DNA of 47,460 nt from NCBI GenBank assembly GCA_027452265.1, contig DAIDGR010000039.1, positions 1-47,460 on the forward strand, read 5' to 3'. Below, piece after piece: positions 26,721-36,058 of the stretch (positions within the stretch are counted from its first letter, which is position 1; each line of letters opens with the position of its first letter). A program made the translations under genes and the position numbers. This DNA is from Caulobacteraceae bacterium. Its GTDB lineage: Bacteria > Pseudomonadota > Alphaproteobacteria > Caulobacterales > Caulobacteraceae. The notes under the pieces are model-generated. The model saw only the letters and a program-made list of their open reading frames with translations, was not told the DNA's origin and ran no database searches.

Positions 26721-27131
26721 CTATTCGGCCGTCGCCGCCTGAACCGGGCCAGAGTCCTTGCCCTTGGCGCTGACGTCACGATCGACGAATTCGATCACCG
26801 CCATGGCGGCGTTGTCGCCGTGGCGGAAGCCCGCCTTCAGCACGCGGATATAGCCGCCATTGCGGCCCTGATAGCGCGGACCCAGGGTGGCGAAGAGCTT
26901 GCCCACCTGATCCACGTCACGGACGCGGGAAATGGCGATGCGGCGCGCATGCAGATCGCCGCGCTTGGCCAGGGTCACCAGCTTTTCGACGAAGGGGCGA
27001 AGCTCCTTGGCCTTGGGCAGGGTGGTGACGATCTGCTCGTGCTTGATCAGGCTCGCCGACATGTTGGCGAACATGGCGGTGCGGTGGGCCGACGTGCGGC
27101 CGAGTTTGCGGTGCGCATAGCCATGGCGCAT
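26721..27131 (-). CDS. rplQ: 50S ribosomal protein L17
   Basis: 136 residues. Begins [20 protein letters not shown], the hallmark L17 start, and continues with [24 protein letters not shown] in the conserved core. L17 binds near the peptide exit tunnel of the large subunit. The ATG at 27131 is chosen over an in-frame ATG at 27191 because nothing upstream matches the family. Last gene of the S10-spc-alpha supercluster. It is separated from rpoA by an unusually long 202-bp gap with stem-loops. Confidence 0.97.
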   Translation of the reverse strand: MRHGYAHRKLGRTSAHRTAMFANMSASLIKHEQIVTTLPKAKELRPFVEKLVTLAKRGDLHARRIAISRVRDVDQVGKLFATLGPRYQGRNGGYIRVLKAGFRHGDNAAMAVIEFVDRDVSAKGKDSGPVQAATAE

Positions 27132-27220
27132 GTTGGTCTCTCCACAGTCCCGCCCCTGTCCCACGCGGGCCAGGTCGAAAGGTCGCGTCATATACTCCAG
27201 GAATAGCCGTTCGGCGACCC

Positions 27221-27321
27221 TGGAGCGGGCCGGAAACGGATCCGGCCCCCCGAAGGCGACCTTCCCGCTCCAAATTCACGTCGTGAGGCGTTCACCCAGC
27301 AACCAGACGGCTCCCGTCTGG
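27221..27321 (-). promoter_or_regulatory. Structured rpoA-rplQ intergenic region
   Basis: Two elements lie in the 202-bp gap. ACCAGACGG/CCGTCTGGT (27302-27322) is a 9-bp perfect stem with loop CTC, 12 nt past the rpoA stop. TGGAGCGGG (27221-27229) pairs with CCCGCTCCA (27264-27272), enclosing two smaller stems (CCGG/CCGG at 27230-27245 and AAGG/CCTT at 27253-27263), a three-way junction. It could be an attenuator, RNase site or L17-related leader. No promoter for rplQ is evident. Confidence 0.45.
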
Positions 27322-27333
27322 TCGGGCGGCGCC

Positions 27334-28350
27334 CTAAATCTGGTCTTCGAACTTCTTGGCCAGTTCCTCGATGTTCTCGGGCGGCCAGTTGGGCACGTCC
27401 ATGCCGAGATGCAGGCCCATATTGGTCAGGACCTCCTTGATCTCGTTGAGCGACTTGCGCCCGAAGTTCGGCGTGCGGAGCATCTCCGCCTCGGTCTTCT
27501 GGATCAGGTCGCCGATATAGACGATGTTGTCGTTCTTCAGGCAGTTGGCCGAGCGCACGGAGAGCTCGAGCTCGTCGACCTTCTTCAGGAGCGCCGGGTT
27601 GAAGGGCAGGTCAGGCTTGGCCTCGCCTTCCAGCTTCTTCTTGGGCTCTTCGAAGGTGATGAACACCTGGAGCTGGTCCTGCAGGATGCGCGCGGCATAG
27701 GCCACCGCGTCCACCGGAGAGACCGCGCCGTTGGTCTCGACCTCCATGATCAGCTTGTCATAGTCGAGGCTCTGGCCCTGGCGGGTCGGCTCGACGCGAT
27801 AGGCCACGCGCTTGACCGGGCTGTAGAGCGCATCGACCGCGATCAGGCCAATCGGCGCATCCTCAGGCCGATTCCGCTCGGACGGCACATACCCCTTGCC
27901 CGTCTGGACGGTGAACTCAATGCGCACCGAGGCGCCTTCGTCCAGCGTCAGCAGCACGTGCTTGGGATTGAGGATCTCGATGTCCGACGGCGCCTCGATC
28001 TGACCGGCGGTCACCGGACCGGGGCCGGTGGCGCGCAGGGTCATGCGCTTAGGACCCTCGGCGTGCATGCGCAGGGCGAGCTGTTTGATGTTGAGGACGA
28101 TGTCCACCACATCCTCACGCACCCCCTCCAGGGAGGAGAATTCGTGCACCACGCCATCGATCTGCACCGCGGTGACGGCCGCGCCCTGCAGCGAGGACAG
28201 CAGCACGCGGCGCAGGGCGTTGCCCAGCGTGACGCCAAAGCCCCGCTCGAGGGGCTCGGCGATGATGCGCGCACGGCGCGCGCTGTCCCCGCCCGCTTCG
28301 ATGAGCGGCTTTTCGGGACGGATCAGTTCGTTCCAGTTGCGTTCAATCAC
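27334..28350 (-). CDS. rpoA: DNA-directed RNA polymerase alpha subunit
   Basis: 338 residues, normal length. The N-terminal domain (to about 230) dimerises and assembles beta and beta'; it contains the conserved [20 protein letters not shown] segment near residue 34. The C-terminal domain (from about 255) includes [15 protein letters not shown] and [12 protein letters not shown], for UP-element and activator contact. The start codon is GTG at 28350 (GTGATTGAACGC). It lies between rpsK and rplQ in the alpha operon, 92 bp after rpsK, where two stem-loops occur. Confidence 0.98.
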   Translation of the reverse strand: MIERNWNELIRPEKPLIEAGGDSARRARIIAEPLERGFGVTLGNALRRVLLSSLQGAAVTAVQIDGVVHEFSSLEGVREDVVDIVLNIKQLALRMHAEGPKRMTLRATGPGPVTAGQIEAPSDIEILNPKHVLLTLDEGASVRIEFTVQTGKGYVPSERNRPEDAPIGLIAVDALYSPVKRVAYRVEPTRQGQSLDYDKLIMEVETNGAVSPVDAVAYAARILQDQLQVFITFEEPKKKLEGEAKPDLPFNPALLKKVDELELSVRSANCLKNDNIVYIGDLIQKTEAEMLRTPNFGRKSLNEIKEVLTNMGLHLGMDVPNWPPENIEELAKKFEDQI

Positions 28351-28396
28351 GGATCGATTCCCTCGTCGCGGGCTCGAAGAGACGCCTCAGGGCGGA

Positions 28397-28441
28397 TCGC
28401 CAGGGACGAGGCTGGCGAGCCTTCAAGACGGTGACTTGAAG
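28397..28441. repeat. Two stem-loops in the rpsK-rpoA gap
   Basis: TCGCCAG/CTGGCGA (28397-28403 and 28412-28418) and CTTCAAG/CTTGAAG (28421-28427 and 28435-28441) are perfect 7-bp inverted repeats, side by side, the second one starting at the base next to the rpsK stop. They may set the relative expression of rpsK and rpoA. No T-run follows. Confidence 0.55.
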
Positions 28442-28442
28442 A

Positions 28443-28832
28443 TCAGACGCGGCGACGCTTGGGCGGGCGGCAGCCATTGTGAGGCATGGGCGTCACGTCG
28501 CGAATGGTCGTGATCGTCATGCCCACGGCCTGGAGGGCCCGAAGCGCCGATTCCCGTCCCGAACCCGGGCCGGACACGTTCACTTCAAGGGTGCGGACCC
28601 CGTGCTCTTGCGCCTTACGACCCGCATCCTCGGCCGCCATCTGGGCGGCGAACGGGGTCGATTTGCGCGACCCCTTGAAGCCCATCGCCCCGGCGCTGGA
28701 CCAGGAGATCGCGTTCCCCTGGGCGTCGGTGATGGTGATCATCGTGTTGTTGAACGAGGCGTTCACGTGCGCCACGCCCGAAGTGATGTTCTTACGCTCG
28801 CGTTTCTTAACGCGGGCCGGCTCCCTGGCCAT
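28443..28832 (-). CDS. rpsK: 30S ribosomal protein S11
   Basis: 129 residues, full length. The core [16 protein letters not shown]-like segment (residues 20-36) and the closing [18 protein letters not shown] are diagnostic. S11 sits on the platform of the small subunit near the E site and contacts mRNA next to the Shine-Dalgarno helix. ATG start at 28832. It is 12 bp after rpsM in the alpha operon and 92 bp before rpoA. Confidence 0.98.
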   Translation of the reverse strand: MAREPARVKKRERKNITSGVAHVNASFNNTMITITDAQGNAISWSSAGAMGFKGSRKSTPFAAQMAAEDAGRKAQEHGVRTLEVNVSGPGSGRESALRALQAVGMTITTIRDVTPMPHNGCRPPKRRRV

Positions 28833-28844
28833 GCGACGCCTCTC

Positions 28845-29213
28845 TTACTTCTTCTTGCCGGCGATCGGCTTCGCCGGACCCTTGCGGGTGCGGGCGTTCG
28901 TGTGAGTTCTCTGACCGCGAACCGGCAGCCCCTTGCGGTGACGCAGGCCGCGATAGCAGGCCAGGTCCATCAGCCGCTTGATATTGACCGAGGTCTCGCG
29001 ACGCAGGTCCCCCTCCACGACATAGTCGCGGTCGATGACCTCTCGAATCTGGATCACCTCCTGATCGGTGAGCTGATTCACGCGACGGTCGTCGGGAACG
29101 CCCACGCGACCCACGATCTCCCGCGCCTTCGCCGGGCCGATGCCGTGGATATATTGGAGGGCGATGACGACACGCTTGTTCGTCGGAATATTGACGCCTG
29201 CGATACGGGCCAA
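28845..29213 (-). CDS. rpsM: 30S ribosomal protein S13 (TTG start)
   Basis: 122 residues from a TTG at 29213, giving the expected [19 protein letters not shown] after the first residue and normal family length. AAGGAGA lies about 9 nt upstream of this TTG. The in-frame ATG at 29297 would add 28 residues unlike any S13 and lies over the leader, so it is rejected. S13 binds the 30S head and contacts L5 and P-site t[23 protein letters not shown] is the conserved C-terminal region. First gene after the predicted promoter at 29319-29346. Confidence 0.95.
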   Translation of the reverse strand: MARIAGVNIPTNKRVVIALQYIHGIGPAKAREIVGRVGVPDDRRVNQLTDQEVIQIREVIDRDYVVEGDLRRETSVNIKRLMDLACYRGLRHRKGLPVRGQRTHTNARTRKGPAKPIAGKKK

Positions 29214-29318
29214 GCTCTCGTCTCTCCTTGGGCGGGCTTCCAGACACGACAATGCGTGAACGCGTCCTTCGGGCCATTCGAGCCGGACGTCATTCACGCC
29301 TTAATCGCGGAAGGCGCG

Positions 29319-29346
29319 TTTATAAGCTTCGCGACCATAAGGTCAA
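29319..29346 (-). promoter_or_regulatory. Predicted internal promoter for rpsM-rpsK-rpoA-rplQ
   Basis: On the minus strand TTGACC (29341-29346), a 16-bp spacer and TATAAA (29319-29324) form a good sigma-70 site in the 182-bp adk-rpsM gap. A start near 29312 gives a leader of about 100 nt to the rpsM TTG. This would allow the alpha operon to be transcribed apart from spc. Confidence 0.6.
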
Positions 29347-29395
29347 TGCCGCGAACGGATTTTTTCCCGCACCCCGGGCGGGTTGAACGGGCGCG

Positions 29396-29965
29396 TCAGA
29401 GGTCCCGCGAAAGGGCCCCGGCAATCAGCCCGGAGACCGCGTCGATGTCGGCCATTCCATCCACCTCCACCAGCTTCCCCTGGGCCTGATAGTAGGGGAT
29501 CAGGGGCGCGGTATCGCGGTTGTAGGCGTCCAGCCGCCGGGAGAAGGACTCGGGGTTGTCGTCGGGGCGGCCCAACTCGCGGAATCGGCCCTCGACCCGC
29601 TGGGTCAGCGCTGCATCGTCCACGACCAGACGGATCACGACATCGATCTTCTGCCCGGCGGAGGCGAGCATGGCGTCCAGCGCCTCGGCTTGGGCCAGCG
29701 TCCGGGGAAAGCCATCGAAGATCGCCCCGCCCGTCCCCTCAAGGCCCGGCAGGCGCTCCTGGATCAGGGCGATGACGATCTCGTCTGAGACCAGGCCGCC
29801 GCTCTGCATGATCCCTTCGACCTTACGGCCGAGATCCGAGCCGCTGGCGATCGCCGCCCGAAGCATGTCGCCGGTGGAGAGCTGCACCATGCCACGCCCG
29901 GAGACCAGACGTTGGGCCTGGGTGCCCTTGCCCGCCGCCGGCGGTCCGAACAGAATCAGATTCAA
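29396..29965 (-). CDS. adk: Adenylate kinase, short form (TTG start)
   Basis: 189 residues. Converts ATP plus AMP to two ADP. P-loop GPPAAGKGTQ begins at residue 7 (Ala where many enzymes have Gly), then STGDMLRAAI and FDGFPRTLAQAEALD for AMP binding. The LID region is short (VEGRFRELGRPDDNPE) and lacks zinc-finger cysteines, the usual alphaproteobacterial short type. The start is TTG at 29965 (TTGAATCTG..., protein NLILFGPP), with GGGGGGAG about 7 nt upstream; the in-frame ATG at 30007 adds residues foreign to the family. Between secY and rpsM, the typical order for this group. Confidence 0.95.
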   Translation of the reverse strand: MNLILFGPPAAGKGTQAQRLVSGRGMVQLSTGDMLRAAIASGSDLGRKVEGIMQSGGLVSDEIVIALIQERLPGLEGTGGAIFDGFPRTLAQAEALDAMLASAGQKIDVVIRLVVDDAALTQRVEGRFRELGRPDDNPESFSRRLDAYNRDTAPLIPYYQAQGKLVEVDGMADIDAVSGLIAGALSRDL

Positions 29966-30058
29966 GCTCAGCTCTCCCCCCAACGCGTGTCCGACATGGT
30001 GACGCAACGCGCCGCGACGTCCAGATGTCTTGCGAAATCGAAGATTGCGCCGGAGGCT

Positions 30059-31402
30059 TCAGCGACGGGCGCCGCGCAGGCGCGACTTTCGGATCAGGCC
30101 TTCATATTGGTGCGCCAGGAGTTGCGCCTGGATCTGCGCCACGATGTCCATCATCACCGAGACCACGATCAGGATCGAGGTCCCCCCGAACATGTAGGAC
30201 CCGCTGGGCCCCGCCAGAAACTCAGGCACGAGGCAGACCACGCAGATATAGATCGCACCGATCACGGTCAGCCGGGTCAGGACATAGTCGATATATTCCG
30301 CCGTGCGCCGTCCCGGTCGGATCCCGGGCAGATTGCCGCCATACTTGCGCAGGTTCTCCGCCGTGTCCTCGGGGTTGAACACCACCGAGGTGTAGAAGAA
30401 GCAGAAGAACAGGATCCCAGCCCCGTAGAGCACCATGAACGCGGGTTTGCCGTGGGTCAGCTGGCCCACCACCAGAGGCAGCCACTGGGCCCAGGCGGGC
30501 AACTTGGCCGTAGCCAGGAAGCCCATGGCGGTGGCCGGCAGAAGGAGCAGCGAGGACGCGAAGATCGGCGGAATCACGCCCGCGACATTGATCTTGAGCG
30601 GCAGGAAGGAGTTCTCGCCTCCGGTCATCCGGTTGCCCACCTGACGCTTGGGATAGACCACCAGGAGCCGCCGTTGCGAACGCTCCATGAAGACGATGCA
30701 AAGGATCACCGCCATGGCCAGGATGGCGTAACCGAAGATCGCGGTCGTCTTGGACGGATCGAGCCGCGCCTCCTGAAGCATGTCCCAGAGGGCCGCGGGC
30801 AGGCGCGCGACGATGCCGGCGAAGATGATCAGGGACGAACCGTTGCCGATGCCCCGGCTGGTGACCTGCTCGCCCAGCCACATCAGGAAGATCGTGCCGC
30901 CGGTGAGCGTGATCATGGTCGAAATGATGAAGAAGATGCCGGGGTCGTCGACCACGTGCTGGGCGTTGGAGAGCCCCACCGCGATGCCGAACGACTGGAA
31001 CAGCGCCAGGACCACGGTCAGATAGCGGGTATACTGGTTGAGCTGCTTGCGCCCCGCCTCGCCCCCTTCCTTGCGCAGCTTCTCCCAAGGCGGATAGGCC
31101 GAGCCGAGCAGCTGCACGATGATCGAAGCGGAGATGTAGGGCATCACGTTCAGCGAGAAGATCGCCATGCGCTGCACGGCGCCGCCGGAGAACATGTTGA
31201 ACATGCCCAGAATGCCCTTCGACTGTCCTTCGAAGGCCTGGGTGAAGGCGGCGATATTGATGCCTGGAATGGGGATATAGGTGCCCAGGCGGAAGATCAG
31301 CATCGCCACAAGGGTGAAAACGATGCGCTTCTGAAGCTCCGTCGCCTTCTGAAAGGCGGAGAAGTTCATGTTCGCGGCGAGCTGTTCGGCGGCCGAGGCC
31401 AT
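30059..31402 (-). CDS. secY: Protein translocase channel subunit SecY
   Basis: 447 residues with ten membrane helices. It forms the inner-membrane protein-conducting channel with SecE and SecG, used by SecA and ribosomes. Family segments: IPIPGIN near residue 45, FNMFSGGALQRM-like (FNMFSGGAVQRM), PYISASIIVQLL, GIGNGSSLIIFAGI and the late YGGNLPGIRPGRRTAEYID loop that contacts SecA and the ribosome. The ATG at 31402 is normal. It is 114 bp downstream of rplO and 93 bp upstream of adk. No rpmJ (L36) follows, as is usual in Alphaproteobacteria. Confidence 0.98.
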   Translation of the reverse strand: MASAAEQLAANMNFSAFQKATELQKRIVFTLVAMLIFRLGTYIPIPGINIAAFTQAFEGQSKGILGMFNMFSGGAVQRMAIFSLNVMPYISASIIVQLLGSAYPPWEKLRKEGGEAGRKQLNQYTRYLTVVLALFQSFGIAVGLSNAQHVVDDPGIFFIISTMITLTGGTIFLMWLGEQVTSRGIGNGSSLIIFAGIVARLPAALWDMLQEARLDPSKTTAIFGYAILAMAVILCIVFMERSQRRLLVVYPKRQVGNRMTGGENSFLPLKINVAGVIPPIFASSLLLLPATAMGFLATAKLPAWAQWLPLVVGQLTHGKPAFMVLYGAGILFFCFFYTSVVFNPEDTAENLRKYGGNLPGIRPGRRTAEYIDYVLTRLTVIGAIYICVVCLVPEFLAGPSGSYMFGGTSILIVVSVMMDIVAQIQAQLLAHQYEGLIRKSRLRGARR

Positions 31403-31516
31403 GCTCTATCTCACCCTTTCGCGGCGTCTATGACGGACAAGATCGTCATGTAGGAGGTTGGCCGGGTCGGCGCGAGAGGGCAAGCCCGCCCTGCCCGCGC
31501 CCAAGGCGCGGCGCGC

Positions 31517-32011
31517 TCAGGCTTGCGACGCGTCCGCGGCCTCAGCCGGCGCGGGACGGGTCTGAACGACCTTGCCCCCCGCAGCCTCGACAGCGGCGAC
31601 GGCCGACTGCGAGGCGGCGTAGACGGTGATCTCAAGCTTGCTCTTCAGCTCACCCTTGGCCAACAGCTTCACGCCGTCCTTGGCGCGGCGGATGACCCCG
31701 GCGGTCACCAGGGCGGCGGCGTCGATCGGCGCGGAGGCGTCGAGCTTGCCCGCGGCGATGGCCTGCTCCAGGCGCCAGAAATTGACTTCGGCCAGGTCGG
31801 CGTTGGGCGCATGCCGGAACCCGCGCTTGGGCATGCGCATGTGCAGCGGCATCTGGCCGCCTTCAAACCCGGCGATGGCCACGCCGCTGCGCGCCTTCTG
31901 GCCTTTCACGCCGCGGCCGCCGGTCTTGCCCTTGCCGGACCCAGGGCCCCGGCCGATGCGCATACGCCCCTTGGTCGAGCCCGCGCGGGGGGACAGTTCG
32001 TTGAGTTTCAT
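31517..32011 (-). CDS. rplO: 50S ribosomal protein L15
   Basis: 164 residues. Start [20 protein letters not shown] and the glycine-rich [18 protein letters not shown] loop are diagnostic; [18 protein letters not shown] follows. L15 organises 23S rRNA late in large-subunit assembly. An alanine- and acid-rich tail of about 12 residues ends the protein. It is 79 bp downstream of rpmD and precedes secY. Confidence 0.97.
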   Translation of the reverse strand: MKLNELSPRAGSTKGRMRIGRGPGSGKGKTGGRGVKGQKARSGVAIAGFEGGQMPLHMRMPKRGFRHAPNADLAEVNFWRLEQAIAAGKLDASAPIDAAALVTAGVIRRAKDGVKLLAKGELKSKLEITVYAASQSAVAAVEAAGGKVVQTRPAPAEAADASQA

Positions 32012-32090
32012 GATTCGCCTCTCCGGATCGGATGGTCAGGCGCCGGACAAGGTCCGACTCGGCTGGAAGACTTTTGGCGCGGCGCAGGGC

Positions 32091-32267
32091 CTACGACACC
32101 ACCTCGATGAGGTGGGCGACCTTGGCGATCATACCGCGCACGGACGGGGTGTCCTCGAGAACGGCGGTGCGGCCGATCCGGTTGAGACCCAGACCCACGA
32201 GGGTCGCGCGCTGATCCGACTTGCGGCGGATCGGGCTGGCGACCTGACGGACAGTGACTTTCGACAT
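32091..32267 (-). CDS. rpmD: 50S ribosomal protein L30
   Basis: 58 residues, a small gene identified by translating the gap between rpsE and rplO. The protein starts [15 protein letters not shown] and contains [20 protein letters not shown], then a C-terminal helix [10 protein letters not shown], all typical of bacterial L30. Position (rpsE-rpmD-rplO) is also as expected. ATG at 32267 preceded by GAGGCTCCTC; stop TAG at 32091. Spacing is 17 bp from rpsE. Confidence 0.95.
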   Translation of the reverse strand: MSKVTVRQVASPIRRKSDQRATLVGLGLNRIGRTAVLEDTPSVRGMIAKVAHLIEVVS

Positions 32268-32284
32268 GAGGAGCCTCGTTCGGG

Positions 32285-32878
32285 TCAGGCGTCGGCCTCG
32301 GCCATGGCCGAGTCGGTACGGCGCTCGACAATGTCGCTCACCTTCTTGCCGCGCTTGGCGGCCACCTGGCGGGGCGACGACTGCTTCTTCAGCGCTTCGA
32401 AGGTGGCGCGCACCATGTTGTAGGGGTTGGACGAACCCACCGACTTGGCGACCACGTCCTGAACGCCCAGGGTCTCGAGCACGGCGCGCATCGGGCCGCC
32501 CGCGATGACGCCGGTGCCGGGAGGCGCGGCGCGCATCATGATCTTGCCGGCGCCCCAGCGGCCTTCGCCGTCGTGGTGCAGGGTGCGGGATTCGCGCAGC
32601 GCGACGCGGATCATCGACTTCTTGGCTTCCTCGGTGGCCTTGCGGATCGCCTCGGGCACTTCGCGCGCCTTGCCGTGGCCATAGCCCACGCGACCCTTCT
32701 GATCGCCGACCACCATGAGGGCGGCGAACGAGAAGCGCCGGCCCCCCTTCACGGTCGCCGCGACGCGGTTGATGTGCACCAGCTTTTCGACGACGTCGCT
32801 CTCGACGCGCTCTTCGGGTTTGGCGCGATCCCGCCGATCCCGACGCTCGCCGCCGCGCTGTTGTTCGCCACGGGCCAT
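32285..32878 (-). CDS. rpsE: 30S ribosomal protein S5
   Basis: 197 residues. The conserved [20 protein letters not shown] region (about 29-48) is the RNA-binding start of S5, followed by [20 protein letters not shown] and the [16 protein letters not shown] domain. S5 lies at the mRNA entry tunnel and affects decoding fidelity. Arg-rich N-terminus ([14 protein letters not shown]) and a 30-residue C-terminal tail are extras, as in other Alphaproteobacteria. 18 bp after rplR. Confidence 0.98.
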   Translation of the reverse strand: MARGEQQRGGERRDRRDRAKPEERVESDVVEKLVHINRVAATVKGGRRFSFAALMVVGDQKGRVGYGHGKAREVPEAIRKATEEAKKSMIRVALRESRTLHHDGEGRWGAGKIMMRAAPPGTGVIAGGPMRAVLETLGVQDVVAKSVGSSNPYNMVRATFEALKKQSSPRQVAAKRGKKVSDIVERRTDSAMAEADA

Positions 32879-32896
32879 GGTTGTTCCTAACCTTCC

Positions 32897-33250
32897 TTAG
32901 AAGTTGAGGCCGGCTTCACGAGCCGCCTCGGCCAGGGCCTTGACCCGGCCGTGATAGATGTATCCGCCGCGATCAAAGACGACGTCCTTGCACCCCTTGT
33001 CGAGCGCACGCTGAGCCACGAGGGCGCCGACCTTGGCCGCCGCCTCACGATCCGAACCCTTGGCGATGTCCGCCTCCAGCGAGGAGGCGGCGGCCAGGGT
33101 CACGCCGCGCGTGTCATCAATGATCTGGGCGTAGATGTTCTTGGACGAGCGGAACACCGACAGGCGCGGACGGCCGCCCGACACCGCCTTGAGGCGGCGG
33201 CGGACGCGCTCGGCGCGCTTCTTGGCTGAGTCGTGAGGAGAGAGGGCCAT
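32897..33250 (-). CDS. rplR: 50S ribosomal protein L18
   Basis: 117 residues. Begins [20 protein letters not shown] and carries [18 protein letters not shown], then the closing [20 protein letters not shown] motif. L18 binds 5S rRNA in the central protuberance. ATG at 33250, only 3 bp after the rplF stop and 18 bp before rpsE. Confidence 0.98.
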   Translation of the reverse strand: MALSPHDSAKKRAERVRRRLKAVSGGRPRLSVFRSSKNIYAQIIDDTRGVTLAAASSLEADIAKGSDREAAAKVGALVAQRALDKGCKDVVFDRGGYIYHGRVKALAEAAREAGLNF

Positions 33251-33253
33251 GGC

Positions 33254-33787
33254 TTACTTCTTCTTGCCTTCCTTGCGACGCACGACCTCGCTGGCGTACC
33301 GCACGCCCTTGCCCTTGTAGGGCTCAGGCGGACGCAGCTTGCGAATCCGCGCGGCGATCTCACCCACCAGTTGCTTGTCGACGCCGGCGATCTTGATCTC
33401 GACCGGACGGGGAACCGCAAAGGTGATTCCGGCGGGCGGATCGAAATCGATCTCGTGCGAGTAGCCGAGCTGCATATTCAGAGCCTTGCCCTTCATCGCC
33501 GCCCGATAGCCGACGCCGACGAGTTCGAGGGTTTCCTCGAAGCCATCGGTCACGCCGACCACCATATTGTTCACGAGCGTGCGCGAGAGGCCCCACATGG
33601 CCCGGGCGCGGGTCGTGTCCGAACGCGGCGAAAGGCTGAGGGATCCGGCGTCCTGGGCGATGGCGATCTCGTCGCTGACCGTCCAGGAAAGCTGGCCCTT
33701 GGGGCCCTTCACACTGACCGTCTGGCCATCCACCGTGACGGTGACGCCGGACGGAATGACCACGGGTTTCTTGCCGATGCGGGACAT
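33254..33787 (-). CDS. rplF: 50S ribosomal protein L6
   Basis: 177 residues from ATG 33787 ([17 protein letters not shown]), the standard start; an in-frame ATG 12 codons earlier overlaps rpsH and is rejected. [20 protein letters not shown] and the C-terminal [17 protein letters not shown] are diagnostic. L6 lies at the base of the stalk near the factor-binding site. 1 bp after rpsH. Confidence 0.98.
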   Translation of the reverse strand: MSRIGKKPVVIPSGVTVTVDGQTVSVKGPKGQLSWTVSDEIAIAQDAGSLSLSPRSDTTRARAMWGLSRTLVNNMVVGVTDGFEETLELVGVGYRAAMKGKALNMQLGYSHEIDFDPPAGITFAVPRPVEIKIAGVDKQLVGEIAARIRKLRPPEPYKGKGVRYASEVVRRKEGKKK

Positions 33788-33788
33788 C

Positions 33789-34184
33789 TCAGTACACCTG
33801 ACAGAGGACTTCGCCGCCGACATTGGCCGTGCGGGCGGCGGAGTCGGACATCACGCCCTTTGGCGTGGACAGGATCGAGATGCCGAGGCCGTTCTTGACC
33901 GGCTTCAGATCGGCGATCGAGGCGTAGACCCGGCGGCCCGGCTTGGAGACCCGACTGATCTCCGCGATCACCGGCTGGCCGTCAAAGTACTTCAGCTCGA
34001 CTTCGAACTGCGGAAAGGCGCCCGGCTCCTGAACCAGGGCGTAGCCCCGGATGTAGCCTTCGGACAGCAGCACATCGAGAACCCGTTCGCGCATGCGCGA
34101 GGCCGGCGTGCGGACCTTGCCCCGGCGACGCTGCGCCGCGTTACGGATGCGGGCGATCATATCGCCCAAGGGGTCGTTGACCAT
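33789..34184 (-). CDS. rpsH: 30S ribosomal protein S8
   Basis: 131 residues. [20 protein letters not shown] and the closing [20 protein letters not shown] mark S8. It binds 16S rRNA helix 21 and in E. coli represses the spc operon through a mimic in the rplE leader; whether such a mimic exists here was not found by eye. 11 bp after rpsN. Confidence 0.98.
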   Translation of the reverse strand: MVNDPLGDMIARIRNAAQRRRGKVRTPASRMRERVLDVLLSEGYIRGYALVQEPGAFPQFEVELKYFDGQPVIAEISRVSKPGRRVYASIADLKPVKNGLGISILSTPKGVMSDSAARTANVGGEVLCQVY

Positions 34185-34195
34185 CTGTCCCTCCC

Positions 34196-34501
34196 CTACC
34201 AGCTCGACTTGACGAGACCGGGGATCTGCCCGGCTGAACCGAGTTCGCGCAGGGCGATCCGGCTCATCTTCAGCTTGCGATAGAAGGCGCGCGGACGCCC
34301 CGTCACCTCGCAGCGGTTGCGAATGCGGCTCGGCGCGGAGTTGCGCGGCAGCTTGGCGAGCGTCAGGCGAGCCTGGAAACGCTCCTCAAGGGACAGCGCG
34401 TCGTTCTCGGCCGTCGCCTTCAGCGCGGCGCGCTTTGCGGCGTACTTCGCCACCAGCTGGCGAACTCGAGCGTTGCGGTTCACGGCGCTTTTCTTGGCCA
34501 T
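34196..34501 (-). CDS. rpsN: 30S ribosomal protein S14 (zinc-free type)
   Basis: 101 residues, the longer zinc-independent form (only one Cys, in [20 protein letters not shown]). It ends GLVKSSW, as most bacterial S14. S14 sits in the 30S head. ATG at 34501, 27 bp after rplE. Confidence 0.97.
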   Translation of the reverse strand: MAKKSAVNRNARVRQLVAKYAAKRAALKATAENDALSLEERFQARLTLAKLPRNSAPSRIRNRCEVTGRPRAFYRKLKMSRIALRELGSAGQIPGLVKSSW

Positions 34502-34528
34502 GGTTCTCTCCGATATCCGTCCGCGGCC

Positions 34529-35092
34529 TTAGGCGGAGAACGGGAACTGGAAGCCGCGAAGAAGCGCGCGCGCCTCGTCATCGGTCTTCGCCGTGGTGCA
34601 GACGATAATGTCCATGCCCCAGATCTGGTCGATCTCGTCGTAATTGATTTCCTGGAAAACCAGGTGCTCGCGCAGGCCCATGGCGTAGTTGCCCCGGCCG
34701 TCGAAGCTGGTGGGCTTGAGGCCCCGGAAATCCTTCACCCGCGGCAGGGCCACGGTGACCAGACGGTCGAGGAACTCGTACATGCGATCCTTGCGAAGGG
34801 TGACCTTCGCGCCGATCACCATGCCCTCGCGGACCTTGAAGCCGGCGATCGACTTGCGCGCCTTGGTCGGCACGGGCTTCTGGCCGGTGATGGCGGCCAG
34901 GTCCTTCATCGCCGCCGCGCTCTTCTTGGAGTCGCCCACAGCCTCGCCGATGCCCATGTTCACCACGATCTTGTCGAGGCGCGGGATCTGCATCTCGTTG
35001 CTATAGTTGAACTCGGCCTTCAGGGCGGGCCGGATGCGGTCGAGATACTCAGACTTCATCCGGGGCTTGTAGGCGGTTTCGGTCTTAGCCAT
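34529..35092 (-). CDS. rplE: 50S ribosomal protein L5
   Basis: 187 residues from ATG 35092 ([20 protein letters not shown]). [20 protein letters not shown] and [20 protein letters not shown] are conserved L5 blocks. L5 holds 5S rRNA and contacts P-site tRNA. Its start overlaps the rplX stop by 8 bases, so translation is probably coupled. A longer in-frame start at 35122 lies inside rplX. Confidence 0.98.
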   Translation of the reverse strand: MAKTETAYKPRMKSEYLDRIRPALKAEFNYSNEMQIPRLDKIVVNMGIGEAVGDSKKSAAAMKDLAAITGQKPVPTKARKSIAGFKVREGMVIGAKVTLRKDRMYEFLDRLVTVALPRVKDFRGLKPTSFDGRGNYAMGLREHLVFQEINYDEIDQIWGMDIIVCTTAKTDDEARALLRGFQFPFSA

Positions 35093-35399
35093 CGATGACG
35101 TCTCCGGTGGTCTTGGCCACACGAACCTTCTTGTCGCCGTCGATCCGGAACCCGACGCGGGTCGGCTTGCCGTTGGCGTCGACGATGGCGACGTTGGACA
35201 GATGAATGGCGGCGGACAGGGTCTTCTTGCCGCCCTGCGGATCGCTCTGGCTCGGACGGGTGTGGCGCTGAACGAGGTTCAGACCCGCCACAACCACGCG
35301 CTGCTCTTTGGGGAACACGCGCTCGACCTTGCCGGTCCGCCCCTTGTCCTTGCCGGTCAGGAGAATGACCTGATCGCCCTTCTTGATCTTGGCGGCCAT
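35085..35399 (-). CDS. rplX: 50S ribosomal protein L24
   Basis: 104 residues. [20 protein letters not shown] is the KOW motif at the start; [18 protein letters not shown] follows. L24 is an assembly initiator at the tunnel exit. ATG 35399 overlaps the rplN TGA by one base (TGATG); a GTG one codon earlier is possible. Overlaps rplE by 8 bases. Confidence 0.97.
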   Translation of the reverse strand: MAAKIKKGDQVILLTGKDKGRTGKVERVFPKEQRVVVAGLNLVQRHTRPSQSDPQGGKKTLSAAIHLSNVAIVDANGKPTRVGFRIDGDKKVRVAKTTGDVIDG

Positions 35400-35767
35400 C
35401 ACAGCACCTCAGGGGCGAGGGAAATGATCTTCATGTGGCTCTTGGCGCGCAGCTCCCGCGGCACAGGGCCAAAGATCCGGGTGCCGATCGGCTCGGCCTG
35501 CTTGTTGACGATCACCGCGGCGTTGCGGTCGAACCGGATCACCGAGCCGTCCTTGCGCTTGATCGGCGCGGAGGTGCGCACGACCACGGCCTGCAGGACG
35601 TCGCCCTTCTTCACCCGGCCGCGCGGAATGGCTTCCTTCACCGAGACGACGATCTTGTCGCCGACGCCGGCATAGCGACGCTTGGCGCCGCCCAGCACCT
35701 TCACGCACATCACCCGCCGGGCGCCGGAATTGTCGGCCACGTCGAGATTGGTCTGCATCTGGATCAT
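35399..35767 (-). CDS. rplN: 50S ribosomal protein L14
   Basis: 122 residues, exactly the usual length. [20 protein letters not shown] and [20 protein letters not shown] are diagnostic. L14 forms part of the intersubunit bridge B8 and binds the silencing factor RsfS. 6 bp after rpsQ; stop overlaps rplX start. Confidence 0.99.
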   Translation of the reverse strand: MIQMQTNLDVADNSGARRVMCVKVLGGAKRRYAGVGDKIVVSVKEAIPRGRVKKGDVLQAVVVRTSAPIKRKDGSVIRFDRNAAVIVNKQAEPIGTRIFGPVPRELRAKSHMKIISLAPEVL

Positions 35768-35773
35768 GGCGCG

Positions 35774-36031
35774 TCAGGCTCCTTGAGCGGTCGCCTGGGC
35801 GTCCTTCGGAAGGACCTCCCAGGTCTTGAGCTTGGAGCGCGGGGCGCACTCGATGATCCGCGCCATTTCCCCCTCATGATAGGCGTTGGCCTCATCATGT
35901 GCGTGATAACGCTTGGACCGGCGGACGGTCTTCTTCAGCAGCGGGTGCAGGAAGGTGCGCTCGACGCGCACGATCACCGTCTTGTCCCCTTTGTCGGAGA
36001 CCACCACGCCTTCAAGGATTCGCTTCGGCAT
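35774..36031 (-). CDS. rpsQ: 30S ribosomal protein S17
   Basis: 85 residues. [20 protein letters not shown] and the [19 protein letters not shown] block are typical. S17 is an early binder of the 5' domain of 16S rRNA. ATG at 36031, 27 bp after rpmC and 6 bp before rplN. Confidence 0.98.
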   Translation of the reverse strand: MPKRILEGVVVSDKGDKTVIVRVERTFLHPLLKKTVRRSKRYHAHDEANAYHEGEMARIIECAPRSKLKTWEVLPKDAQATAQGA

Positions 36032-36058
36032 CGTCTTTACTCGCGATCTCGTTCCGGC

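Noticed and set aside
29347-29395. Hairpin plus A-run after adk as a terminator for adk
   Set aside because: On the minus strand the run after the stem is A, not T, so it would not end adk transcripts; on the plus strand no gene ends here.
27130-31453. Long open frames antisense to rpoA and secY-adk (over 400 codons each)
   Set aside because: They mirror strongly conserved ribosomal and polymerase genes and their translations look like random G+C-rich sequence.
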